Assembly: GCA_024196135.1 (NCBI GenBank) | Contig: JAMQCK010000542.1 | Coordinates: 1 to 20,395, forward strand | Direction: 5' to 3' | DNA length: 20,395 nucleotides | Source: Pleurotus ostreatus/Saccharomyces cerevisiae fusant | Lineage: Eukaryota > Opisthokonta | Shown here: positions 8,160-18,331 of the stretch, in pieces | Position numbering within the stretch: the first letter of the stretch is position 1 | Layout: each line of letters opens with the position of its first letter | The notes under the pieces: model-generated | The model's database searches: none | What the model saw: the letters and a program-made list of their open reading frames with translations, nothing else | What the model was told of the DNA's origin: nothing | Program-made: the position numbers and the translations under genes

Positions 8160-9280
8160 ATGGCGGACGCGGAACGCGCATTCCTGACGAATATGCTTAC
8201 GACGATTGGCGCGCAGCCGGTCAACTACCCGGACGACTATCGCCAGCCGCCAGAAAACACGCTGCGCAAGGTCCCTGTGCTCCCACTCCCTGTACCACCC
8301 CCGCCCGCGCACGCCGCCGCGTCCTCGTCCGTGGCAGGCAATGTGTCCTTGACGTTCAAGAGCCTCAAGCCCGCGGCGACGTTCTCCCTGACCGTCTCGC
8401 CCGCCGACGCGATCGCAGATGTGAAGGCCAGCTTGGCAAAGCTACCCGGCGCTCCGCCCGCGGACGCACAACGCCTCCTGCTACGCGGCAAAGCACTCGC
8501 GGACGCGAAGCTCCTCAAGGAGTACGACGTCAAGGACGGCGACACCCTCACGCTCGCCGTGCGCCCGGGCGTACAATGGGATCCCAACGCGCCGGCGTCC
8601 TCCTCGGCGCCAAGCGACGAGATCCCGAAGGTCACGGTGCAGCAGCCGAAGCCCGTGAAGCCCGCGACGGACACGCTGGCCTTGGGCCCGGGCGATACGA
8701 AGCGCAAAGGTCATGGAAGGACGCCGAGTATCGTGTTGTCGCCCTCGCCGACGAATGAGGATGCGGCGCCACAGGAGATCGAGCTGGACCTCGCGCTGGA
8801 TACGTCGGAGAACACATTCAAGGAGCCGCCGTCGGCGTTCCAGACGACGCTGTCGCAGCCTGAGTTCTGGGATAGGTTATACTCGTTCCTTCGGTGAGTG
8901 CACTGTCTACTTCTCCGCGATGTCACTGTGTTGCTACCTATCATGGGCCCCTTATACTTCCCACCCTACGCCTGCTTTCTCTGCGCCTCCCTCTCGCATC
9001 TTTGTATTGATAGGCATCTGCCCAACCTGTCTACATCCCGCGCCACAAAATCCCCTCCTTCTCGTCACATCCTTCCTTCCCCTTCCACTCCTCATCTTCT
9101 GCCTTCCCTTTCATCTTCGCCTATAACTAATCATTTTCGTTTAGCACCGAATTCACCGCCGACGCGGACTCGCTGCGCGCCTTCGAGGACTTCCTGACCG
9201 CCTCCAAGGCGCATCTCTCAGCGAGCGAGATCGCACGCATCCGCGATCATGTCGGTGTCGTCGGGATGGCGGGGACGTAG
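8160..9280 (+). CDS. Get5/Mdy2-like ubiquitin-like protein
   Basis: Two exons (8160-8893 and 9145-9280) encode 289 aa. The start ATG 8160 follows CCCACC, a strong context. The upstream in-frame start at 8091 adds only leader-like residues. Residues 1-50 (AERAFLTNMLTTIG, then a proline run) resemble the Get4-binding N region of yeast Get5. Residues 62-137 form a ubiquitin-like fold (VSLTFKSLK ... LLLRGKALAD ... GDTLTLAVRPG). A disordered Ser/Pro linker follows. The C-terminal segment 231-289 (QPEFWDRLYSFL ... SLRAFEDFL) resembles the helical dimerisation domain. In yeast, Get4-Get5 with Sgt2 hands tail-anchored proteins to Get3 in the cytosol for ER insertion. The order of the three parts and the length fit Get5; sequence similarity outside the ubiquitin fold is modest. 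The 251-bp intron is much longer than the others and splits the dimerisation domain. Alternative: another UBL4-type ubiquitin-like adaptor. Confidence 0.75.
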
Positions 9281-10092
9281 GGTGATGGACCTGTGCATAA
9301 CGAATCGGGAGAGAACGTCAGGGACGAAGGCGAGGAGACGGGTTCACGCGCTTGGGAGGGGACGAGGGATCTGCGTGCGCGACAGAGCTGGGGAAAGGAT
9401 TGAGGAATTCGACGAGCAGTGGGGCTTGTAAAGGACCGCTAGAGGGCTTGGAGTGGAAGAAGGCGCACCTTAATGATCGGTAAGCCCGACATGGACTATA
9501 GTCGTCTGGCGACGAGATAACGAGGAAATTCAAGCAGAGATATCTGTATGTACACATCGCAATTGGGATCTTTCATGGCTGGTTTTTGTGCCGCATCTAT
9601 TCGTCTCTGGATTCTTATTATCCATTGTGCATCGGCATGCAAAAAGGTGGAGGGTGACCTCGAAGGTGTGTAGTTTTTCCTCCTCTCCTCAGTCCCTTCA
9701 TCGCTGCGCATCCTTTCCGTGACCCGTCGACAATACCCCGTTCCTTCCGGAAGTTAACCGTCTTGTAAGTTTCCCTGACAGACGGATCTCAGCTCTCCCC
9801 CGAGTCGGCGCCAGCGACGAGTAAATGTATTTATCGAGCACAAGGCGCTCGCTGCTAGTGATTGGTGACTGAATTGATTGATGAGCGGCTTACTCAGCTT
9901 GCCTCGAACCTCCTTGACTTTACCAAGCACGGCGGCATATATACGGGCTCGATGGAAGGCATGTACCTTGAATCGAGTTGTGTTCTGAGTAGCACTCTGC
10001 TAGGACGCGCAGATCTTGCCAGACACCGTCTTATATCCAGCATTTCGACCTCGAAGATAGACCCCTAACCGAGTCTCTGTCTGCCCCCAGCC
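9281..10092. other. Intergenic: 3' end of Get5-like gene and oxidoreductase promoter
   Basis: No gene is supported. The short frames (9249-9431 on +, 9318-9711 on -, 9862-10068 on +) lack domains. The left part is presumably the 3' untranslated region of the Get5-like gene and the right part the promoter of the oxidoreductase gene. Confidence 0.55.
9937..9944 (+). promoter_or_regulatory. TATA-like element upstream of the oxidoreductase
   Basis: GCATATATACGG lies about 150 bp before ATG 10093, a reasonable distance for a fungal TATA box. Sequence match only. Confidence 0.35.
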
Positions 10093-11841
10093 ATGCCATA
10101 CGATATCCTCGTCTTGGGCGCGACCGGTAAGTGTCCGGTCCTTGAGCTAGTCGCCACATACAACTCACGAGTTCCCTCAGGTTACACCGGTCGCTTGATC
10201 GTGCGCTACCTCTACGCGCATCAGCAGTACCGCACTAGCTTCACTCTTGCGATCGCGGGCCGCTCCCAAGCCAAGCTCGATGCCCTCATCAAGGAAGAGA
10301 AACTCGACGACTCGGTGCAGGTCCTAACAGTGGACGTCCTGAAGCAGGAGGAGATTGATCGCGCGGTGAAGGACGCGAAGGTGGTCATCAACACGGTCGG
10401 CCCGTTCGCGAAGTGGGGGACACCGGTTGTGAGGTGCGTCGTGCTTTGCATTCCTTGCGTTCAGTTGCTGACGGGGTCCTCGATCGAACAGAGCCTGCGT
10501 CGAGAACAATGTGCACTACGTGGATATCAGTGGTGAGGGGTTCTGGATCCTCGACATCATCAACGAGTGCGTCTACCTACCCCATACCCCGCATCCCCGC
10601 TCTAATCAGCCTCCTCCTTTCTTCCTCCAGATTCCACGACCGCGCCCGCCAGCAGGGCACCATCCTCGTCCCCGCCTCGGGCTTCGACTGCGTGCCCTCC
10701 GACTACAACGCCTACCTCGCGCACAAGGCGCTCAAGTCCTTCGCGCCCGACGCGTCGCTCGCCGAGACGATCAGCGCGTTCGTCTTCAAGAGCGGCTTCT
10801 CCGGTGGCTCGCTCGCGACGTCGTTCAACATGCTCGAGCTCCCGAAGGAGAAGCTCAAAGTGAGCCAGGCGGATTGGGCGCTTAGTCCTGGTATGTATCC
10901 TAACCGCCCTCACCCTCGCCCCACCCTCCGATCTCCTTCGCGTCATACTGATCTGCTCGATACTGACCATTCGCAGTCAAAGGCCGCCCCGCACCCCACT
11001 TCCAGCTCTCCTACCGCCTCCCCCACGTCTCGCCCCCCGTCTACGGCGGCCAGTTCATGATGTCCATGGTCAACCGCCCCATCGTCCAGCGCACCTGGGG
11101 CCTGCTGCAAGAGGGCGACCCCGCCGCGGCCTACGGCCCGAACTTCAAGTACATCGAGTTCGCGCGGACGGAGAGCTGGCTCGGCGGCGTGCTGCTGAGT
11201 CTGCAGCTTGCGATTGCCGGGTTTTTGTTGTCTTTGAGGCCGGTGAGTGCAAGAATGGTTTTGGAGATGGACGGAAGAAGCGTGGGGAGAAGATGCATAT
11301 GGGCAGAAGATGCGTGGGGAGAAGTGGCGTAGGGAGGACTAGATGCTGATTGAGATCGCAGATCCGCGCGCTTGCGAAGAGATTCCTGCCCGCACCCGGA
11401 GAAGGGCCGTCGAATGAGTGAGTCTGACGCGTACTTGTGACTTATATCGTTGTTGACATTCGTGTAGCGACATTGAGGGGGGCTACTTCAACATCACCAC
11501 CGTAGCCACGTCGGACCCGCTTCCCAATGGCAAGCCTCCCGTGCGTGTCAAGTCGTACTTCGCGGGCAAGGGTAATGGGTATCAGGTTACTGCAGGTGCG
11601 TAGTGGCCAGCTTTCGTGCCCGTTTCCTACACCTACTAAATCACTACCGTCTCTTACAGTGACTACTTCCGAGGCTGCCCTCGCCATTCTGCTCGACCAC
11701 GACAAGTTACCTGCACTCGGCAGGAAGGGCGGCATTCTGACGCCCGTAGCGGCGTTTGGTGATGTCCTGCTCGATCGCTTGCGGCCCACTGGGAGCTTTG
11801 AGGAGAAGGTTGAGCTTCTCGAGGATAGGAAGGCTGTCTGA
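10093..11841 (+). CDS. Saccharopine dehydrogenase-like oxidoreductase
   Basis: Eight exons (10093-10126, 10181-10433, 10492-10566, 10631-10890, 10977-11242, 11362-11417, 11468-11595, 11660-11841) encode 417 aa. All phases close and the stop is TGA 11839-11841. The N-terminus is a Rossmann nucleotide-binding fold: YDILVLGATGYTGRLIVRYL, with the GATGYTG loop at residues 9-15. It continues with AGRSQAKL and INTVGPFAKWGTPVVRACVE, then HYVDISGE and VPASGFDCVPSDY. These are hallmarks of the SCCPDH / trans-acting enoyl reductase-like family rather than true lysine-pathway saccharopine dehydrogenase. A hydrophobic segment at about residues 278-296 (GVLLSLQLAIAGFLLSL) suggests association with a membrane or lipid droplet, as seen for animal SCCPDH. 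The substrate is unknown. The glycine-rich loop is interrupted by intron 1. The gene converges on the peroxidase gene with 234 bp between stops. Confidence 0.88.
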
Positions 11842-12075
11842 TATTCCGAGGCGTGTTTGAATAGTTCAAGTTGTCTATACGGACTTCTCTTGTGCACGCT
11901 ATCTGCTGTTCAGTGGTCCAGGATGGGTTGTATGTTGCATTACTGTGTTTGAACCATAGGTTTACCAATAACTTATTGTGTTAGTCCCTGCAAAGTGCCC
12001 TTGCTTTTGCCTTGCCCTTTCCCCAAATCCCTAGTGATTACCCTTTACGACGCAAGACTCTCGGCAGCAGCGAGA

Positions 12076-14090
12076 TCACGAGCAGAAGTCGCTGCGCTCG
12101 TTCTGCGGCAGCTCGATCGTCTTGCCGTCAATCTCGGCGAGGATACCCCAGCCGAAGGATGGCATCGCGTCGAGCTCAACGGTGTAGATGGTGTAGCCGT
12201 TGGCGTCGGCGTCGCCCGCGGCCTTCATGTCATACTCTTTTGCGGGTGCTTGCGCTTGATTGTCGCTTGTGAACGCGTCGCCCGCGATGTACACGCGGCT
12301 AGGCTTGACGCTCTCATGGACCTGGAAACGCGGACACTCGTTAGCCCTGCAACTCCACACCAAGGCCACCCCACTCACCGCGACATTGATTGTCTTCTCG
12401 CACGTCCCCTCCGCGAGCATGATCTTATCCGTCGGCAACGCAAAGCCCGCGCCGTCCTGGTCCTTCTTCACCACATTACCATCGCCCTCGTCCACCTCGA
12501 ACCAGAAGCCGCCGAAGCCCTTCACGGGGTCGATGTCGGCGAGCCCCGCGGTGTTCCCGTACCACAGCGTGGTGTAGCGCTTGGCCTGCGCGGAGCCCGT
12601 CATGTTCGCGGTGTGCGCCATCTTGACGCGGTGCACCTCGCAGTCGGCGCCGGTGCAGGAGGAGTCGGTCCAGGCGAGCTGGACGACACGTGCGTCGTTC
12701 TCGGAGACGTCGAACAGCTGGAAGTCGAGATGAGCTTGGGAGAAGAGGATTGGGTATTTGAGGAGAAGACGTACCCTGACTTCACCGGAGAGGGTGATGT
12801 TGCCACTCTTGGAGTAGGTGAGCTTGACCTGGGAGGGCTTCACCGGCAGGGGCTTGATGACTTCGGTAAGCTCAACGCCCTTGGGGACGGTATCGATCAT
12901 GCGAGCGAGCAGCGAGGCGCAGGTTGACGCGAAGTGGTCGGCGTCTTTCGCGAAGCTGGAGCAATCATGTCAATTCCGCTGCTCACGGTGCAGAGGAGTC
13001 TATAGGAGGTACTCACGCAGACATCGTCTGGTTCCCATCAAGGCTGAAGATCCTCCCATCCGAGTTCTTCGTCTCGTTGAGGCCGACGACAAGGGGGTTC
13101 TGAGTCGTGCCCTCAATGTACTCCGTGGCGCTGCGAGAATCTATCAGGCTGATCCCCAGATATGAAGACAGACGCCACCAACATCGTGTTGTCGAAATTG
13201 ACGAGCGAGCCATCGAAGGAAACACCCGAAATGTAATCCGTCCCATTAGGCGACTCCGGCACCTGGTCGGGGAAGTCGGCGTGCTGCACACTCCCAATCG
13301 AGTGGCCGCACGCGACGAGACCAATCATCTCCTCAGGTGTAAAGCCCTGACGGGCGAAGGCCGCTTCATGGCTGTCGAGGTCCTGGTCGGGCTCCGGGAC
13401 GCCCGCGTTGTTGGGCTCGGTGGCGTCGATGCGGCCACCGCGGTAATCGATCTCGGGTCCGCCGCTGGAACGCGCGTCAGAAGATGCATACGGCTCGTCA
13501 GTGATGCGAAACGCACCAGTTCTCGACGGCCATCACAAGCAGGAGAGCAAGGCCGTCCGCCACTGTGCTGCTCGTCAGATGGAGTCGGGTGGGATTGCAT
13601 GGAACATACAGGAGAAGTGGCGGTCGACGGCACCAGCGACGAATACGACGCTGTTGTTGAAGTGCGTGCCAGGATTCTGACGCAGACGCTCAGCCTATGC
13701 TACGTGTCGTTACTTGCGATGGCTCACCTCCGCGCGAGCTTGCTCTTCCCAGAGACGGATGGAGGCATCCATACCACCCGTGCCATCGTCCTTGTTATGC
13801 GTGGCCATGTCATGGTAGGCCTACACCATTGTCAGCAGGAAGTGCTAAAGATCTATCGCCAGACGGACCGTGCGTATCCAGTCTCCGGCATTCGAGCGCA
13901 CGCCCTCGTACCCCTTCTCCGTCGGGTGGATGTACCGATCGCAGGGCGTCACGAACAGCGCCGGCTCAAACGAGTTATACCCAAGCTGGTCCCATCGCAT
14001 AGCCTCCAATCTGTCAAGCTTCGGCGAAGGCCAAGTGTAAGCAAGAGCGCCGCGCGCAATGGCGAGCGAGATAAATAAGCGCGAAATCAT
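12076..14090 (-). CDS. Secreted heme peroxidase (plant-type peroxidase superfamily, divergent)
   Basis: Nine exons on the minus strand (14090-13869, 13820-13728, 13676-13610, 13562-13517, 13464-13183, 13130-13017, 12955-12775, 12717-12379, 12321-12076) encode 529 aa. MISRLFISLAIARGALAY is a signal peptide. The distal heme pocket is WIRTAYHDMATHN, with Arg73 and His77 at the standard four-residue spacing. Tyr76 takes the place of the usual aromatic residue. GTGGMDASIR follows. The middle part has YRGGRIDA at about residue 150. The proximal ligand is His197 in GLVACGHSIGSV. Several N-glycosylation sequons (NNS, NGT, NET, NQT, NIT, NMT) and scattered cysteines fit secretion. The 250-residue C-terminal half is not a known peroxidase module to me and looks beta-rich. 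The protein is longer than lignin or manganese peroxidases (about 340-370 aa), so it belongs to a separate fungal group; the substrate is unknown. Large plus-strand frames over this gene are antisense shadows. Confidence 0.85.
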
Positions 14091-14548
14091 GTCCAATAAC
14101 GAGCGAAAAGTGAAGAGGAAGTGTCCCCCGATGACGGTGCAGGCGTATTATATGTACCCAACGCCGTCGCATGTTCCTCATACGTTTTGCCTACCTTCGC
14201 GTCGAGGACCGCGGCCGCGCAGACGGCCGTCGGTGCCTTGTGCGCTCGACAAGGCCCAGCCAGCGCAGATCCTGCTCAGTCCGAAGGACAGAGTAACACA
14301 ATCAGATTCACGAGGGAGATCAGAAAAGGGTGCCTGTAGGACGCGAATGCAAAGCATGGCATTGGTTGTGGGCGTCCGGGACAAGGCACATTCTATGTAC
14401 GGCCATTGCCGAGGTTCGGATGTCGCGGTCCTTGCGGGCCGCGGCTGCTTGCGGACCCACAACGACAGGACGCGGAATATACTGTACATGATCGTCATGA
14501 ATCACAGCGTGGAGAAGACAAAGAAGAGACTTACCTGCCTTATTGGCG
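14091..14548. other. Intergenic: peroxidase promoter and F-box gene A 3' end
   Basis: No gene is supported; the frame at 14178-14498 on - has no domain. A strong donor-like GTAAGTCT lies on - from 14534, shortly after the F-box A stop codon, so a 3' untranslated intron is possible. Confidence 0.5.
14147..14154 (-). promoter_or_regulatory. TATA-like element upstream of the peroxidase
   Basis: Read on the minus strand the sequence is GTACATATAATACGCC, about 60 bp upstream of ATG 14090. This is well placed for a core promoter with a short leader. Sequence match only. Confidence 0.45.
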
Positions 14549-16110
14549 TCATGCCCGTGCGGGCTTCTTGAGATAGTTTGCTATGCGCGCAGTGTCATGA
14601 TCAGCGCCAATCGCGCGGTACACCATCGTGCCCGAAGTTGGGTCAAAGCACTGGTCCGTCGAATCAATTAAGACGCCGTGAAGAAGACCAGCAATTCGGC
14701 AGGCGCGCTCTGGGCCAGACGTCTCATCGGTTGGTTCCCGACTTGGTGCGAATGCAGCGACGACCGAGTATGGCCGTTCATGCGAGAAGGTGGCGAAGAC
14801 AGTGGCGAGCAAATCGCCGAAATGTGTTCCTCGCGGAAGCGGTAGATAGTTGGCACCCGTCGGGAGAGTCAGAGGGGTTTTCACAGGTTCAGCGGAGCGC
14901 ATGAAGGTCAAGAGATCCCTCCTGTTCGGCGACTGCAACGAGTGGAAGGAATGTTCGGGTGTGTCTAATTGTGGCACCTGGTAGGTGATGAACCCGAAGT
15001 AGTTGGGGTCCATCAGCGACCGTGGCATAGAGCTTGACACGGCAGGTTCCGTAACACGGATAGGAACCTGCAGATCCGGAACTTCATGGACGTCGATACT
15101 CTCATGGTTGATGCAGATGAGGGTAGACGCAGATCCCGCGGGATATATCATCTGAATACCTGAGATTAGGACGGGCTTCGAAAGTCAAGAACTTATAGTA
15201 CCTTTTCAGTCTCCCAATCACCATCTCTTATAGAGACACCATGCCCGGTCATGTAGTCCCAAATTCCGATGAGCCCTTCGTCCGCCAGGGCAAATGCGAG
15301 GCGGGAACGGTGCCGAGCGTGGTACGAGGCAAGGCTTCCTCCCGGACAAGACAAATCGTTGACCTTGCGAAAGGTTGGCATGGGTATTGACACGTCAACT
15401 GCATACACGGCAAGTCTGTCCGGCTTTCCGTCCCTGCAAGAATATGAACAGTGAGCATGATACTTAGCCAGATGCGCGCACCAAGAACTCCACGCTATAC
15501 TCACGTCGCATACACAGCCACGGCAGCGAAAATATGATTCTCGTCGAACCAATAGTCCTCCAGAGAGATATCATCGACGTGTTTCAGACGCACGGCCTCG
15601 CGCGCAATAGGATTCGTGACTCTAGTGGCCTTCCATAGATCCCAGAGATTGAGCCGGCCCTTCGTCGTTGTGAGTAGAAATCGCCCGCCGCGTACAAGCA
15701 TCACGCTCCGAACGCTGATGTATGTCTGGACTGAGCTCAGGAAGCGAGTCTCCTCGTGTATCTTCAGATACTGCGGTTCCAGCCATTCTCCGTCGCGCGA
15801 TGTGGAGGGGGTTGGTATGCACTTCAAGAAACGTGCAGGCGACGTGGCGGCGTGTTCGAGCGTGGACAGAGGAATATCCTGGAAGTTCCCCAGGAACATC
15901 ATATTCTCGGTGCAAACACGCTTCAGGAGGCCTTTCCACAGAGACCTGACCTGCGAAGCGTCACGCAGGGAACGACATGTCTACAATGGGTCAAGATCGT
16001 GTTTCATCGCGAATACGATGTGCATGTACCTTGCGCGCAGACAGGACATCTAGCGGTTCGGCAAAGGATAGTATAAGCAGCGTAACGTCGAACGGAAGGA
16101 TTTGCAGCAT
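14549..16110 (-). CDS. F-box protein with WD-like propeller, paralog A
   Basis: Four exons on the minus strand (16110-16030, 15980-15505, 15433-15202, 15151-14549) encode 463 aa. The F-box spans residues 2-48: LPFDVTLLILSFAEPLDVLSARKTC, then RSLRDASQVRSLWKGLLKR. It is split by intron 1. F-box proteins dock substrates to SCF ubiquitin ligases via Skp1. Downstream, weakly repeated beta-strand blocks with WD-type endings (LNLWDLW, GIWDYMTG) and patterns such as VRGGRFLLT suggest a degenerate propeller. The start was chosen by alignment with paralog B; an in-frame ATG at 16221 would add 37 residues. The spliced exon 1-3 lengths (81, 476, 232 nt) are identical to those of the neighbour at 16550-18085, so the two arose by tandem duplication. 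The target protein is unknown. Such F-box families are expanded in agaricomycetes. Confidence 0.85.
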
Positions 16111-16549
16111 GGTGGTAGTACTTGAAAGAGCAGACGTGACAGGGTCACGCAGATCACAATAGCTGGACCCATCACGCCAAACACGAGTACATAGATCAAT
16201 GAATGCTTGATAAAATGGCATGATTCGAAGTTTGTCCCTTCGTCTGACCCTTTCGCAAGATCGTAATTCTCTCTATTTTCCCTATTCATACGTCGTCACA
16301 CCTCTGCGAAGTAGTTCATGCAATAGGTGGACAAAGCTCGAGTCGGAAGATGGAAAGGACCACAGCCCTTCGAGTGCGCCGCTGTATATATGTAGACCCA
16401 TATCAAGCGCATATCATTTTCAGACCACCATCTGTCTAGCGATTGATCATGAGTGCCAATCCACGTTCGCACTAGTAAAGCAGGCGAGACGTACCACGAC
16501 TTTGAGACGCCACATCATCGCCAAGTTCAGCCAGTCCTTATTTCGCACA
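16111..16549. other. Spacer between the two F-box paralogs
   Basis: This stretch holds the promoter of paralog A and the 3' end of paralog B. A TATATA string at 16385-16390 lies about 275 bp upstream of the paralog A start. A minus-strand frame starting at 16289 overlaps the paralog A start in another frame and could be an upstream ORF if the transcript is that long. No separate gene is supported. Confidence 0.5.
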
Positions 16550-18085
16550 TCATGTAGGCCTCTTCAGGTATCTCACGACGCGCACGAAGCTATCCTCGCC
16601 GATGGCGCGGTAGGCGAATGTACCCGATGCCGGATCGAAGCACTTGTCATTCTCATTGTTGGTGACGCCACGAAGGAGACCGACTGTGCGACAGACGGGA
16701 TGCACACCATCGACATCGTACTCCGCTCTCGATCTCGGGGCGAAGACAGCGACTATCGAGGATTTGAGGTGCCGAGCGGCTTCGAACACGGTGACGAGCG
16801 AGTCGCGGGTGTAGCTTCCGCGAGGTAGCGGTGCATAATCGCACTCCTTCGGGAGGGTCAGCGAGGCTTGCACGGGTAGGGGCGAGCGCATGAATGTCAG
16901 GAGGTTTTTCCTCGTCGGTGACAGCACAGAATAGTACGAGTGGTCAGGCGTGTGGAGCCGCGGGACCTGGTACGTGATAAAGTCGTGGTCGTTGGGGTCA
17001 ACCATCTTCCTCGACCTGTACGATAGCGCAGCTCGCCCTCTGACCGGCATCGGGCTCTCTAGAGGCGGTACCGCGTGTATGTCGATAGTTTCGTGATTGA
17101 TGCAGATGACGGTGGATCCGGACTCTCCAGGATACACGACCTGTAATCGCGGGGTCAGCACGGCCATCTCGCGCTTCAAAGGTAGGTTTCACCTTTTCAG
17201 TCTCCCAGAACCCATCCTTAATATAGCTACCGTTTCCAGTCGTGTAGTCCCAAATCCCCATGACCCCATCGTCCCTCATCGTGAATGCGAGTTTAGAGCG
17301 GTGTCGGGTGTGATACGCAGGATAGCTCGCTCCCGGGCACCGCAGCTCGTTGACTTTTCGGAACGAGGGTGATTGGACCGACACATCGATCATGTACACA
17401 TCCAGAAAGTCCGTGTCGCCACCTCTGCGTGCGAGTATCATTAGTGGATTCACGCGCACACCAAAGTCTGTTCTACTCACAGCGTGCATCTGATCAAGGC
17501 CACGAAAAGCCGGTTCTCCTCGTCGTACCAGTAGTCCTCCACCTCAAGGTCTTGACTTCTTTCCCGAACAGTCTCGCGCGCAATGGGCTCTGTATTGCCA
17601 TCGGCTTTCCAGAGATCCCAAAGTGCGATCCAGTCTTCTGAGCTGGTGAGGAGAAAGCGTCCGCCGCGAACAACTAGTATGTTCAGACCGAAAAAAGCTC
17701 TCGGACTTGGGACACTAATATCCTCATATATTTTGAGGTATCTCGGCTCCATACATCGTCCATCGAGGAGAGCAGGTGAAGGCGGTATACACCTCAGGAA
17801 ACGCGCGGGAGACGTCGCGGCGTGTTCCAGTTGAGCAAGAGAGAGATCTTCATAGACCCCGCCGCCAAGAAACATGTCATGCTCAGCGCAAGCGGAGTCG
17901 ACAAGGCCTATCCAGAGAGATCTATCGTGTGAGGCGTCTCGCAGAGATCTACAACTCTGTTGGCGTGAATGGTCTCATCACGCAACGTATTATCGATCCC
18001 TTACCTTCCGTACGGCCAAGACGTCCAATGGTGGAAGATATTTCAGGATTTCGACCGTGAGGTCGAAAGGGACGTCCTGCAACAT
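16550..18085 (-). CDS. F-box protein with WD-like propeller, paralog B
   Basis: Four exons on the minus strand (18085-18005, 17956-17481, 17424-17193, 17140-16550) encode 459 aa. The N-terminus MLQDVPFDLTVEILKYLPP, then LDVLAVRKSCRSLRDAS, is a textbook F-box, again split after the lysine by intron 1. The remainder aligns with paralog A along its whole length, for example LEHAATSPARFL, VRGGRFLLTS, FRKVNELRCPG, RHRSKLAF, GIWDYTTGNG and WETEK. The C-terminal half also matches, with ICINHETIDIHAVP, DFITYQVPRL, LPRGSY, and an end YLKRPT against YLKKPARA. By eye, exon 3 is about 55-60% identical. The role is inferred as for A: SCF substrate adaptor of unknown target. Both copies look intact, without stops or frameshifts in the spliced frames, so neither looks like a pseudogene. 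Confidence 0.87.
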
Positions 18086-18331
18086 GAGCGTACGAAGTGG
18101 ATGTGCGAGCGTGACGGAGCCGTGACATCCTTTAAACCAACTGGACCCACAATAGCAAGCACGGCCAAATAAGGCTCGTCAACCTCCTCAAATGCCAGGC
18201 AATCTCGATCTACCAAGACTCGATATCGCAGCGATCAGGCAATAGATACTCGTCAATGCACCCGATTACAAGAAATCCGCCGTGAGTGAGCATTATCGTA
18301 CATTAAACATCGTCATACACCCCATCCCCAT

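Noticed and set aside
10413..11060. 215-aa plus-strand frame within the oxidoreductase
   Set aside because: It reads partly in frame with exon 4 but through introns on both sides; the spliced model gives an uninterrupted 417-aa family member.
11995..12927. 310-aa plus-strand open frame
   Set aside because: It lies antisense to the last exons of the peroxidase, which has conserved motifs and splice sites. Its translation has no domain; GC-rich third positions keep the opposite frame open.
13107..14078. 323-aa plus-strand open frame
   Set aside because: It is antisense across six peroxidase exons and their introns. It shows no recognisable domain.
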